NCBI RefSeq assembly: GCF_043290135.1
Contig: NC_134710.1
Location: 250,158,092 to 250,222,091, forward strand
DNA from: Rhipicephalus microplus
Lineage: Eukaryota; Arthropoda; Arachnida; Ixodida; Ixodidae
Reading direction: 5' to 3'
DNA length: 64,000 nt
A program made the translations under genes and the position numbers. Within the stretch, counting starts at the first letter, position 1, and each line of letters begins with the position of its first letter. This document shows positions 44,238 through 55,235 of this stretch, piece after piece. The notes beneath the pieces were generated by a model. That model had not been told where the DNA came from. It was given only the letters and a program-made list of their open reading frames with translations, and did no database searches.

Positions 44238-45845
44238 TCACAGTCGTTTGGACAGGCCAGTTGAACGCAAGAAGCGCAGGAGCACCTTCACAGCCTTCTT
44301 CTGCAACATAAAGTCCTGTCGGCAGTGTAGGATTCTTTCTTCCGAAAGAGGCTGGTTGTCCAGTTCATCTAGTGCCTTGCAGAGTGACTGTCTCTGCGAG
44401 CAGTATTGTGGGCATTCACACAGAATGTACCAAGTCGTTTCATCACTGCCACAATGGTCGCATGCAGCACTGTCAGCTATTCCTATGCGGAACGCGTACG
44501 CATTGGTAAATGCGACGCCCAACCATAATCTGCACAGCATAGTAGCGTCTCGTCGGCGTAATTACGGAGGAATTCGAAGACTGAGAGTTGGGTCTAAAGT
44601 ACCTAACCGTGCATGGATGAAATGCGACTCGTTCCATTGTGACGTGGTGCGCTTGCAAGCAAGCATGCGGAGTTTCCGTGCAGCGTCAGTTCTGGAAAAC
44701 GGAATCGATATTTCATCGCTTTCAGTATGGGCAGAACGGGCAGCTCGATTGGCCCGTTCATTGCCATTTATTCCACAATGACTTGGAAGCCACTGAAAGG
44801 CTATTTCATGACCTTTCTCAATGAATTGGTGAGTCTTTTCTGCAATCTCAAATACGAGCTGTTCGTATGGGCCGTGGCGTAAAGGTGATAGAAGGGATTG
44901 CAGTGCCGCCTTTGAGTCACTGAAAATTGTCCATTTTTGTGGCTTTTGATCGCTGATGAATCGCAATGCGGCACGAAGAGCTGTGAGCTCTGCTTCCGTT
45001 GATGTAAAGTGGGAGGTCTTGAATTTTCTTGTCGTGTCTTTTATCGGTCTAACAAATGATGCCGTTGAACTCTTCTGTAAAACAGAGCCGTCGGTGTATA
45101 TGTGTATACAGCCTTGATACGTCTCGTATAACAAGAGCAGAGCAAGCTGTCTAAGAGCAGGTGACGACATATCTGCTTTTTTCTGGATGCAAGGTATAGT
45201 TAGCCTGATGTTAGCCTGACTCAGGCACCAGAGAGGAGTTGAAGGCCTGGCGGCGGGTGTGAAGCATGTTGGCATAGAATCGCGATATGTGGTGACCGTT
45301 TGGCGAAATGATGAACGTGGTCTGTCTGCTGGTAAAGAGGCTAGGTGGTGGCAGGATGTCCGAGCAATATGCCTTATATGTGTCCTGAGTGCCTCAACGT
45401 CGATATGTGTCGTGATGAGGTAGTCACCGGTGATAGCTATAGTTGCCATTGTCGACGCACTACAAGGAAAGCCAAGGCAAATCCGGAGTGCCTGGGACTG
45501 AACACTCTGTAGCGTTCGAAGGCTTGTTTTGCTTGCATTGGTCAATGCCGGTAAACTGTACCGCAGGAAACCAAGAAAAAGTACTCTGTACAGCTGTAGC
45601 ATTGTACTGGGAGACATTCCACAAGTCGTCCCTGCAAAGAACTTCAGTATATTATAGATGTCCATTAACCGTTTCTTCATGTACGAAACGTGATCGCTCC
45701 ATGATAGATTCCTGTCATTTATGACGCCCAAAAACTTGCGCCATCGAACGTATGGTACAGTTTGACCATTGATGCTTATAGTGTACTTATCCATAGGCTT
45801 TCGTGTAAAAGCTACGAGGGCGCATTTCTCGGAAGAAATTTCCAA
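44238..45845 (-). pseudogene. L-B RT thumb, RNase H and C-terminal finger
   Basis: A 427-codon open frame (45845-44562) has GVINDRNLSWSDHVSYMKKR (thumb), GCIHIYTDGSVLQKSSTASF (first RNase H aspartate), TSTEAELTALRAALRF (glutamate), WTIFSDSKAALQSL (second aspartate) and WLPSHCGINGNERANRAARS. A frameshift leads to 44540-44238, where SAACDHCGSDETTWYILCEC is the terminal finger. The RNase H aspartate of the NERAD motif is asparagine (NERAN). Confidence 0.88.
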
Positions 45846-46970
45846 GCCTCGATTTCGGAGGTAGCGTAATGTTTCAGTGGCAGCTTTTTAAATTCTCCCT
45901 CGTAACTACATGCGTGTTACAGCCGATGCCCAAACGCAAATATCATCAACGTACATTGATAGCCTGACCGTGCTTGGCAGATGCTCAGTGAGAGCAATTA
46001 ACGTAAGATTGAACAGCACAGGGCTGAGTACGCCACCCTGGGGAACGCCACAGTGGCTGTAATGTGGAGAGGTTGGACCGTCTTCAGTGCTCACAAAGAA
46101 GGATCGCATTGACAAATAACTACGTATCCAGTGATACATCCGACCACCTACTCCTATATCTTCGAGAGCGGTGAGAACACCTTCATGCGTAACATTGTCA
46201 TACGCCCCTTTGATGTCTAGGAACAAAGATGCGCAGAGCCGCTTACGGCCTTTCTCGTGTTGGATATAGGTGACCAGGTCGACTACGTTGTCAATCAATG
46301 CTTGACCACGCCGAAATCCTGCCATGGCATCTGGGTAGATGATGTTACCCTCCAAGAACCACTCCAGGCGTCCCAGGATCATCTTCTCCATAACTTTGCC
46401 TACACAACTGGCCAATGCGATCAGACGATAAGATGAGAGCTCCAACGGTGACTTGCCTGGCTTCAGAAGTAAAACTAGGCGACTTGTCTTCTAGCTTGTC
46501 GGGAGCGTTCCATCTTGCCAGGATTTGTTGTACAACTCCAAAAGGAGGATTTTCGCGCGTTCACCCAGATGACACAAGGCCCTATAAGAAATTCTATCGA
46601 ACCCTGGTGCCGACGTGCGTCCACACAAAGCTAGTGCTGCTCTGAGCTCCACGATGGAAAAAGGCATATCCATGCGGGAATTCAGTGTTTGTGGACAGTT
46701 AGTCGAGGGCAACAGGCTATTAGGCACTGCGAATGGCCCAGATACTCTGGAACAGAAGTTTTCTGCCACGTCAATGCCGCGTCTCTGTTCAGAAAGTGCG
46801 AGAGCCCTGAATGGTGACCACTGAGTGGGTTCTGTGCGGAGACCTCGCACAGTCTTCCAATTTGGGATAAAGGTTTTCGTGGGTCAAGTGACTCACAAAA
46901 AGCAGTCCAACGTTGTGACTCGAGTTTATTTATCCGGCGCTGAATCTTCTTTTGTATCGTCGAGCAGTCC
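45845..46970 (-). pseudogene. L-B reverse transcriptase N-terminal and core
   Basis: RRINKLESQRWTAFCESLDP (linker), MPFSIVELRAALALCGRTSA and PGFDRISYRALCHLG start RT. After a frameshift, SYRLIALASCVGKVMEKMIL, ASLFLDIKGAYDNVTHEGVL (motif A), CGVPQGGVLSPVLFNLTL (motif B) and LSMYVDDICVWAS (YVDD) follow in the frame 46445-45906. All RT motifs are present, but the frames differ. Confidence 0.9.
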
Positions 46971-47034
46971 ATAAGTCTTCTAATGCCCCAGTGCGTCAGT
47001 ATCTTCGTTCAGCACGCCGTCGGATTGCTCGAAG

Positions 47035-47421
47035 TCATTCTAGCTCGATGTCAAATTCCGTTACTTTGGGAGAGCAGGTGAGGGTACACGTAGTATCGTG
47101 TATTGTGCTTTTAATTATCTCCTTTATGTCGAGGGATATGTTTGCTTCACATTGCTCTTCCATGCGAGACTGGAATTTCAACCAGTCCATTCTCTGAACA
47201 CTATCGCGTATCTTAGCATGGCACAATCCTTCGATTTTGACGTAAGTGGGAATGTGGTCACTTCCATGCGTTTCTATATCTGGAAACCACTCAGCATGCC
47301 TGACGAGGCCTCGTGAGACAAAGGCCAGGTCAAGGCAGCTGCTATACCTTGAACCATGTAGGAACGTTGGACTGCCATCATTCAGCAAGAAAAGTTGGTT
47401 GTCGGAGGCAAAGGTCACCAA
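47035..47421 (-). pseudogene. L-B endonuclease C-terminal part
   Basis: FLLNDGSPTFLHGSRYSSCL and the following LDLAFVSRGLV match the end of APE-type endonucleases, and ETHGSDHIPTYVKI carries the SDH motif. The catalytic N-terminus is missing because the element is truncated at 47455. Confidence 0.82.
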
Positions 47422-47786
47422 CTTTCTCCCTTCAACATTGGTCTTCGAACTTCCCAGCTACAGGGTAAAAATTACATGAAGTAAAGGCCACACTTTCTTC
47501 CTGACTATGCAAAATTTGAGAATAAAAAGCAGAACAGTTTCTGAGATAAAAAGCTGAAACCAAGATGACCCATTTACCCTACCGCACGCTCACCGCTGAC
47601 TCCGTTCAACTTTGAGGTTGTGAGATACAACAGGATTGGCGCACTAAATTTCCTTTAATGGTGACAAAGTATAACCTTACAAAAAAAATGCATACTATAT
47701 TCCTGTATAAAACTAGGGTATCTTAACAGTAACGATGCAAACAGTGAAAAAAATCTTCCAAAGAGTAACAGTGAAAGAAACTGAAC

Positions 47787-47948
47787 CTCTCCCCACATCC
47801 AGATGCCCATTGTTTCGGGCCGTACAGAGGGGCCAATGCCAAATCCTTTAGTCTTGCCCATAAGTTGGTTCATCAAAAAAGATTTTCCAGAATGAAACTT
47901 TCCAACAACACCAATGGTTGCCACAGGTCCTGTGATCTTGGAGATAGC
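47787..47948 (-). CDS. GBP-like exon C: P-loop and switch I
   Basis: The exon is 162 bp and encodes 54 residues in phase 0-0. The acceptor is TTTTTTTTTTGATTTCAG. Residues 12-24 read ATIGVVGKFHSGK, followed by SFLMNQLMGKTKGFGIG and then PSVRPETMGIWMWGE. GKFHSGKS is the GxxxxGKS nucleotide-binding loop, and the T of PETMGIW matches the switch I threonine that binds magnesium. The residue aligned with the catalytic arginine finger of human GBP1 (R48, in GLYRTGKS) is histidine. The donor is GAG/GTTCAG, a weak GT context, but phase and homology support it. This is the strongest single piece of evidence for the gene. Confidence 0.92.
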
Positions 47949-49285
47949 CTGAAATCAAAAAAAAAAAAAGTTATAGACACATTTTTTTTTACTTCCAACA
48001 GACTGATAAAAAGGCATGATCCAGTCAGAATTTCATACTCCTCAGCAGTGTCTCAATGCTCGAAGGTTCTCGTTGTTAAAAGAAAACCTCCAGTGATGCA
48101 GAAACACTTCAAATTTGCGCAGAGAGAAGTCATCACAGGATCAGGCACATGAATAACAAGTGCAGCAGATTTCACAAATTTATCAGAGATACAAAACAAT
48201 GCAATGGTCTATAATTTTGCATTTTTTAATAAAAATTCCAAGCTTCCTCTTAAGCTTACTCATGATAATGACGTATCCCATGAAATTACTACTTAAAAGG
48301 CCTCTTACGGGCATTGGACATAGCAAATTAAAATGCTCAATAGATAGTGATCATACCTGCAAAATGAGAATTGGCCACCTGCCATGAAAATAGCTGAACA
48401 TTAAGACAGAAGGCCATGTGACCTTTTTCTCAGAGAAGAAGTGCTAGGAGAAATAGCGTAGTATATACATAACAAGTGATTTTTAGGGCAAACTGGGGAA
48501 ATTTGACCAGTCTGGGAAAGACTGGAAATTTCGTAGGGGCAGGAGCCCTTTGCCACAACACATGGAATGTTCCGATGTACTAGGCAAGGAGCTTTTTGGA
48601 AAGCCCCACATGGTGCCAAGCCTGAGCATTGGCAGGGGTGGGTGCCTCCTACCTCCCTTTTTTTTTTTCTTTGATGCAACAGTAGTTTGCACCCTCCAAG
48701 ACAAAATCCTTCTGACAGCTGTGGTGCCAAGGAGACCACAGAAGCCCAAGAGTGCAAGGGGAAAAAGTAGTTGTGGTGTTGAGCAAAGAAACAATGTTGC
48801 TAGTATTGTTGCAGAACCATCACAGACACAAGTATAGGCACGATGGCAGGTATCAGCATGTGCAATTAAATCATGCATCTACTCACTATAGCAGATGAGG
48901 CATAGCCATTGTGGGGGGAGGGTCATAGCTCTTCCCTCCTTCCCCAGCCCTGCCCCCCATGAAAGGAGGATTTTAGGAAAGGGTTTCAATTAACTTTTAC
49001 ACATGTTTGTGCATGCATTTATATGTGCACATGTATATAACACATGTGAAATTAAAGGTTCATGAGGGATGTTGTGCACCACCCTAGCAATGCTATTCAT
49101 AGTATTGCTGGGGTGGTGTCCGACGAAGGCAGCATAATTCGCAGAGGTAATGCCAGATCTTGTGCATACAGCAGAAGGAACAGTGAAAATCCAGCAGTGT
49201 CATGATGACCAGAGTGGCATGAAAATGTTGCATAAGAAAGAACTAAATCACAGTCATGGTGATCATCCGAAACTTACATGGCTAC
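47949..49285. other. Intron upstream of exon C, no gene seen
   Basis: A T-run at 48658-48669 is present. Open frames at 48401-48878 lack homology I recognise. Confidence 0.4.
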
Positions 49286-49549
49286 CATGTACTATCGGCA
49301 TCAAATGAAATCCGAACAGTGGCAAGCCTTCGCGAAAGTATAGTGCACGCTGTCAACTCATCACCATAGAGAGGCACGCATATATGTGCAGAGCTGCCAA
49401 AGAAGATGCACGCGCCTGTCCATGGTGATAATTGGACGGTGTGCACTATACCATCACGAAGGCTTGCTGCTGTTCGGGTTTCATTTCACAGTTAGTTACG
49501 TTGGGTTTTATGGCGCAAAAGCAGCAATGGCTATGATGCGCCAGACACT

Positions 49550-50305
49550 GGGTGATTATGATAATAGGGTTAAAATATGAGATGAAAAACAGATTTCTGT
49601 TTACAGTTTGTTTAACACGCCTGCGGCCTCTAGAAACCGGAGAACGTCCTCTATGGGGATGATTGCATTTTCTGATAGTATTAACATTGGGTGGAAAGGT
49701 GTTTGCGTTCTGTAAAAATTGTTTCAAATAAGCCTGTCTTCTTTTTTCAAAGACTGGGCATGTTATTAAAATATGATTGATAGTCAGAGGTTCCTTGCAA
49801 TGTTCGCATTCTGGTTGATTTTCTCTGCGCAACAAGAAGTTGTGGGTGAGGTGAGTATGACCTATCCGCAGACGGCATAGTATTACTTCGATGAATCGCT
49901 TTTGGTGATTGCATGACTTCCATTCTTGTAGAATAGGCTTGACAATTTGCAGCTTGTTATGCACTTGAGCCTGCCACTCTTCTTGCCATTTTGCCCTAAA
50001 GGCTGTCCGACAACTGTTGAAACAGTCTCTGAATGGTGCCCTTATTTCTGCTATTTTTTGATGACCTGCTCTTGTTGCTACCCTGTCTGCCTTTTCGTTT
50101 CCTGGAATACCAACATGGCTCGGCACCCATACAAGCCGTATTGTCTTGCCATTTTTCTCAGCTCTTTCTAGCTTCTGTAGAATGTCCCCGAGAAACGGTT
50201 CGTTTTCCGACATTAAATGTAGGGCTTTTAATGCGCTAAGTGAGTCAGTGTATATGACAGCTTTTTTGTGATTTCTTGATAAAATTTCTTCGAGAGCAAT
50301 CAAAA
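49550..50305 (-). pseudogene. L-C RNase H and C-terminal finger
   Basis: An open frame of 285 codons: MIALEEILSRNHKKAVIYTD and SLSALKALHLMSENEPF (RNase H glutamate region and second aspartate), then IRLVWVPSHVGIPGNEKADR (final motif). FLLRRENQPECEHCKEPLT and INHILITCPVFEKRR form the cysteine/histidine finger. The N-terminal RNase H strand lies at 50306-50420 in another frame (EYYTDGS-like). Confidence 0.88.
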
Positions 50306-52395
50306 GAGCATATACTTCTGCTGTGAAGATAGATACGAATGGTGGCAGTCTTATACATGTTTCTGAGTGTTTTGATATGACAGCACTTCCTGTATATTCT
50401 TGTGTTTTTGATCCATCAGTGTAATATTCAGAATGCGTGTGTTTTCTTGTACAGCTAGGAAATCCTGCATTATTTGTTCCTGTGGTGTTTCCTTCTTCTT
50501 TAAATGGGTCAAAGCAAGGTCAGTGTAGTGCGAAAAGTCCAACCATGGAGCCAGTCTTTCCGGCATTTGGACAACGCTTAGTGCCTGATTCGGTACTTTG
50601 TAGTCTAGACATATTTCTTCAAAGCGCAGGAGAAGTGGTCTTATCGTGTGCGGTCTGTTGCTGTATTGTATTCTGGTACCGATGTGAGAGACAATAGTGT
50701 TCCATATGTGGCTTGGTTTCGATCTAGTTCTTAAAACATAGGATACAGTAAGTAGCGCTCTTCTTTGTTCTAGGCACGGCTCGTTGCTCTCAGCATATAA
50801 GCTCTGGACAGGTGAGGTTCTATACGCTCCAGTCGCCAAGCGCAATCCATGATAATGTATTGGGTCAAGACGTTTGAGGTAAGATTTTCTGGCTGAACCG
50901 TAAATAACGCTGCCGTAGTCAAGTATGCTGCGCACAATTGAGCGGTGTATGCGTAAAAGGCAGACTCGATCGGCACCCCAGTGTTTCCACGATAGTATTT
51001 TCAGAATGTTGAGCGCTTTGTTTGCTTTCTTTTTTGTGTAATTCATGTGGGAAATGAAGTTTAGTTTCCTGTCAAAGACTAGGCCTAGGAACTGGTATTC
51101 TGACTTGAGTGGCAGTAAGTACAGTGTTGTTGATTTTAAGTACAGGGCCCGGGTACAAGCCGCGCTTTTGTGAGAAAAGTAGGGTAACGGTTTTCTGTGT
51201 AGAAAAGCGAAAGCCATTTTGATCTGCCCATTTGGTTAGTTTGTTGATGGTTAGCTGCAGCTGCCTTTCACATGTGGATATGCTTGAGGCCCGACATGCT
51301 ATCTGAAGATCGTCAACATATAATGAGTGCATGATGGAGGGTGGGATTACTTCATTAACTGAATTCATTTTGACTACGAACAGTGTAGTTCTCAACACGC
51401 AACCCTGCGGCACACCATTTTTTTGGACAAAAACCCGCGATAGTGTGAAGCCCAACCGTACCTGGAAGTTTCGGTTTGATAGAAAGTCAGAGAGGCAATT
51501 AAGCATTCTTCCGCGTATTCCGAGATGTGCCAGGTCTCTCAGTATACCGTACCTCCACGTGGTGTCGTAGGCCTTCTCCAGGTCAAAAAACACTGCTAGG
51601 CAGTGTTGCCTATGCAAGAAGGCCTCCCGCACTGTGTGTTCGAGATGGACAAGATGATCGATCATTGAATGGCCTTTCTTATACCCACACTGATGATCAT
51701 CTAGTAGGTTGTCTACTTCAAGGGTATATGTTAGTCTTCTGTTTATTACGCTTTCGTATGCTTTTTTTGCCATACAGCTTGTAAGTGCTATGGGTCTATA
51801 GCTACCCAGTGAAGTCGGTGGTTTTCCAGTCTTTAGAAATGGTACTATGATTGCCATTTTCCATTTTGCGGGCATTTTGCCAGTTTTCCAAATCATGTTA
51901 CAGAACTTTAAAAATGTTTGCACCGCAGCTTGAGACAGGTACGCGAGCATTGCGTAATGAATTCTGTCTGGACCGACTGCTGTCTTTTTTCCCTCCGAAA
52001 GCACTGTGCTTAACTCTTGGAGTGTCAAGGGAGCGTTGTACGGCTCATCTAGGCCACAGGTTACGGGTAGTTTTTGTTTTTCGGTTGTCTGTTTGTATGC
52101 CAGGAAGGATGGCGTGTAATTAGCGGAACTGGATATAGTGTAAAAGTGTTCGCCTAAAATGTTCGCCTGCTCCTCTAGAGATGTCTCTATGCCTGGGTCT
52201 GTAAATATGGGTATCGCGTATAAGGAATAGTCGCCGCTGAATTTTCTAACCTCGTTCCACATTTTCTTGGGTGTGGTTGTGCTACTGATTGTAGATATGT
52301 ACTTCTGCCAGGATGATTTTTCTGCATTTCTACGAATATATCGTGCGTTTGCTTTAGCTTGTTTGAATGCAAGGAGGTTGTTATGCTCAGTTACA
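50306..52395 (-). pseudogene. L-C reverse transcriptase
   Basis: The frame 52262-51072 has SEGKKTAVGPDRIHYAMLAY, IIVPFLKTGKPPTSLGSYRP, AVFFDLEKAYDTTWRYGILR (motif A), NGVPQGCVLRTTLFVVKM (motif B) and MHSLYVDDLQIACRASS (YVDD). A shift near 51120 leads to 51217-50351, with EYQFLGLVFDRKLNFISHMN (thumb). The linker MWNEVRKFSGDYS precedes it. Upstream, at 52396, the frame is broken by the 91-bp repeat. Confidence 0.9.
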
Positions 52396-52486
52396 ACGCG
52401 TTATGCTGAGTATTGTCAGCTCTCGCACACATGTGCCACACAAGCACCTGCAAAACAAACGTGCCGCTAGCTGCAGCAGCCACGAT
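52396..52486. repeat. 91-bp repeat, copy 1 (inside L-C)
   Basis: ACGCGTTATGCTGAGTATTG to CTGCAGCAGCCACGAT is identical, base for base, to 58567-58657. It interrupts the L-C linker before RT. No terminal inverted repeats are evident. On the minus strand TTTGTTTTGCAG/GTGCTTG resembles a splice acceptor. Confidence 0.85.
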
Positions 52487-52769
52487 GTTTTGCACCATGC
52501 TTTATTCTGTAGTTTTTGGCTTTTGCACACTCACTCGTCCACCATGGCTTTAGCTTTCTTCCCACTAGTCCTGAAGACTGGGGAATAGCTTGCTCTGCCG
52601 CAGACAGTATGCAATCGGTGAACTTGTCATTTATTTCCTCTATTGTTAGGTGTTCAGAAAACTCAGCCTGTAGATTAGCTCTCTGTGTAAACAAAGGTTA
52701 GTTAGCTTTGTGAAGCTTCCAACGCTGTGGTCGAGAGCGTATGGTCGGAAGTGGCGACGTCAGTTTTAC
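52487..52769 (-). pseudogene. L-C ORF2 linker segment
   Basis: LFTQRANLQAEFSEHLTIEE and GLVGRKLKPWWTSECAKAKN form the endonuclease-to-RT linker typical of these LINEs. It is cut off by the 91-bp repeat on one side and the P-like transposon on the other. A TAA at about 52699 replaces a probable tryptophan. Confidence 0.78.
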
Positions 52770-53192
52770 CAGAGTCCTTCAATGCTTTTCTGGTCACGAA
52801 ACTCCGCCCGAAGGTTGATATAGGGACAAAATCTGTCGCTAAAGGCGCCACCCGTCGTATGGGGGCCACAAGCCGCCGCCACTGCTGGGCTTGTATGCGC
52901 ACTGCGGCCGACGTTTCGACACGATTATGCGCGTGCTGTTCTTCCTGTTACCTTTTTTTAAACGTCTCTGAACGCATCATTGCCACCAGATAAATAAGTT
53001 GAAACTGGATCCAGTGTCGACGACGAATGAGAGCTGTTTACTTTGGAACGCACGCGTAGTTTACTTGGAAGTGCGGGCTCACCTTATAAACAGCAGCGCA
53101 TTAAAAGTGTTCTCACACCGCGCGATAACGCATTGTGTCAATAATTGTCTCATAGCCCAATCATATGCATACTTACGATACCTCGAAGCGGT

Positions 53193-53216
53193 ACTTGCGA
53201 GCTATAGCTCGCAAGT
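53193..53216. repeat. 24-nt perfect palindrome
   Basis: ACTTGCGAGCTA and its exact complement are adjacent, within the P-like transposon. Confidence 0.85.
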
Positions 53217-53423
53217 GTTGAAAGACGATGCTTATGCTCCATGCTCTTGATGTGAGCAGCTACTGCTTGATCTTCTCGACAACATGTTTGTATTTGCGCC
53301 CGGCCAAAGAGCGATTATGTTTATGCGGTAGGTGAGCTTTATATTCTGGTAGGGCCGCTAATAGGGGGAGGAAGGTGAACGAAATGAAACACGACCGGGT
53401 AGTACAGGAGCAATCACATTGGT

Positions 53424-53645
53424 TTATATCCGGCTCGCCTCTCGCGCGCTACTACCCAAGTATTCAAATGAACTGAATGGTTGAGCCAGAAGTTTTATTC
53501 CAGACATTTCAATTGAGTTTATACCCAAATGCGCAGTTGTTTTGGACACACGTTTGTGAGCGCCGATCGCTTTTTTGATGCGGGGACTTTCGATGCCGAG
53601 GGCTTTCGCGACCGCTCTAAACGTGCCCAACATTTGATTGATCAC
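53424..53645 (-). other. Unrecognised open frame in the P-like transposon
   Basis: 73 codons (LGTFRAVAKALGIESPRIKK, then AIGAHKRVSKTTAHLGINS). It lies downstream of the THAP gene on the same strand and may be a transposase remnant. I recognise no motif. Confidence 0.25.
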
Positions 53646-54411
53646 TTCTTTCCACGCAGTTTACACGGGACATCCGCCGCTTGACGTTTCCTTGTGTTTA
53701 CTGTTTAGGGCATTATTATTTACCGGCCGACAACCCATGATTTCTTTGGGAACGGAAGTACAGCAGCCTAATCTGGAAGTTCCTTTTGATGCCAGTGCTA
53801 GCCGCTTGGCCGCCTCTGCCACTACCGAGGTACCTCATCACACATTTGTTTTTATTTTTTGGGTGGGAGGAGGGAAGGGCGGTTATGATTTAAGGCATGC
53901 AATAAATCTTAAATTTGGTGCTAATGATTCGCCGCCTAGTAGTCAGGTGTGTACTTATGAATGGGAGATTAACATATGGTGCATGTAATGGGGAGAAAGT
54001 CGGAAAACATTTATTTACACAAAATACACTGAGAACAACGCTTTGGAGAAGAAAAGCACTAGAAACTATTGCAGCTGTTCTGAGCAATGTTACACAATCT
54101 GTGACTCTACTGCACAATGTGTATTTCGTTTCATTAACAGCTGCACTCTGCCTTAGCTCACTGCCTAAAATAAACTGTATTTGAATATACACTATTTACA
54201 CTATATGCAGATAAATATGAATAGTACGAAAATATTACAGTGTAATGTATACAATATATACAACACTATATACAAATGGGAAGGCGTGCTCACATACACA
54301 GCCATTATGCTTAACACTGTGGCTTCCACCCACCACTTGCAGCGCATGAACTGCGCACAGTTGCCCGCGAGGCTTTGTTTTTTTCTCGAGTGAAGAAATG
54401 TAATCTACATC

Positions 54412-54963
54412 TCAAAAAAAAAAGTGTACAACCTCAGCTGTTGTCCCTAAAAAGTGCAACAGACAACCTACACTTGCTGACGCTGTGCGGCTGTCGAGCA
54501 AAATGCCCTCAACAATCCTCGCGTACACGTCACCGCATGCAATGTTTTGCACCGTGTACGTCTCTACATGTTCAACAATTTTCAGGAGAGCAAGAAGACG
54601 GCTGCTAGGTACTCTCAAATAGCCCCTTGATTTTGTTTGTGGCTTTGTCAGGTACGCCGGGAGCCCGTCAAAAATTCTTGGAACGGCGTTCGTGCGAAGC
54701 CTCGGTCTCTCTCGCTGAAGCGACACGACCACCCCGTTCACGATGTGCTCGTCGGTTCTCACAACGTCGCTAGCATCAAAATGCTTTTCGCACACCCGAA
54801 CGTTCTTACTTTCGAAGCTGAAACCGCCAGCTTCCAACCGCGGTATAGCTCGCTTCTATTTCTCTCGGAGTTCGGCGCTACTTGGGAAACAGAAGAGCGA
54901 CGCCTTTTCTTTGTTGCTTCGGTATCCGGAGCTGCAACCCGTCACACAGCACGTCTTAGGCAT
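54412..54963 (-). pseudogene. THAP-domain protein with one nonsense codon
   Basis: From the ATG at 54963 the frame is open for 183 codons except for one TAG. MPKTCCVTGCSSGYRSNKEK and the following FCFPSSAELREK give the first cysteine pair of the C2CH zinc finger. VCEKHFDASDVVRTDEHIVN gives the Cys and His of the second half, and NAVPRIF is the AVPTIF-type box. Codon 36 (54858-54856) is TAG, exactly where THAP domains have an invariant tryptophan. THAP domains bind DNA; in P-type transposases they recognise element ends. After residue 95 the sequence is not recognised. A host THAP gene captured by a transposon is an alternative reading. Confidence 0.82.
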
Positions 54964-55235
54964 TGTTCATTCGAATTTTCATACCGTCCACCTCGAGCGC
55001 GGTGCACTGGCACATGAAGTTCGCGTTTCGCTGATGCAGAAACCGCGAGCTGCCACCACACAACGCCTTCGGGATGCCGCCGCGGCCAGTGCGTTCCGCC
55101 AGGCGCAGCGGGGCGATAGCCCCCCTAGGACGGCTTGCGCCGCGTAGCGGCCGCTCTTGGCACCATATCAAGCTCTCCCATAGAGTGACGGAGAAGTTTC
55201 GTGACCAGAACGGTATTAAGGGACTGTGGTTTTAC

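Larger units (their letters stand above)
44075..47455 (-). mobile_element. 5'-truncated LINE (L-B) with 12-bp TSD
   Basis: A perfect 12-bp duplication, AGCTACAGGGTA, at 44063-44074 and 47456-47467 marks both ends. On the minus strand it starts inside the endonuclease and runs through RT, RNase H and a C-terminal finger to a 3' region containing CCCCTGTACAGGGTAGCAAA and a TC-rich tail. The truncation is the usual result of incomplete target-primed reverse transcription. RNase H places it in the I/R1-like group. The ORF is broken by several frameshifts. Confidence 0.9.
52770..55228 (-). mobile_element. P-like DNA transposon with THAP gene (2459 bp)
   Basis: Terminal inverted repeats of 36 bp, offset so that they begin ACCAGAGTCC and ACCACAGTCC, agree at 30 positions, including TTCTGGTCACGAAACT. 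A 7-bp duplication, GTTTTAC, lies at 52763-52769 and 55229-55235. The interior encodes a THAP domain close to one end, reading inward, which is the layout of P-element transposases. Removing the element and one GTTTTAC restores the reading frame of L-C across the junction. No RNase H-like transposase core was found, so the copy is probably internally deleted. P elements usually give 8-bp duplications. Confidence 0.8.

Noticed and set aside
49386..49580. Small plus-strand open frame
   Set aside because: It spans the junction between the MITE and the LINE 3' end and is a shadow of both.
51331..52123. Plus-strand frames across 51.3-52.1 kb
   Set aside because: They are antisense shadows of the L-C reverse transcriptase.
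53638..53988. 116-codon plus-strand frame in the P-like transposon
   Set aside because: No motif is recognised and it runs against the direction of the THAP gene; chance is likely.
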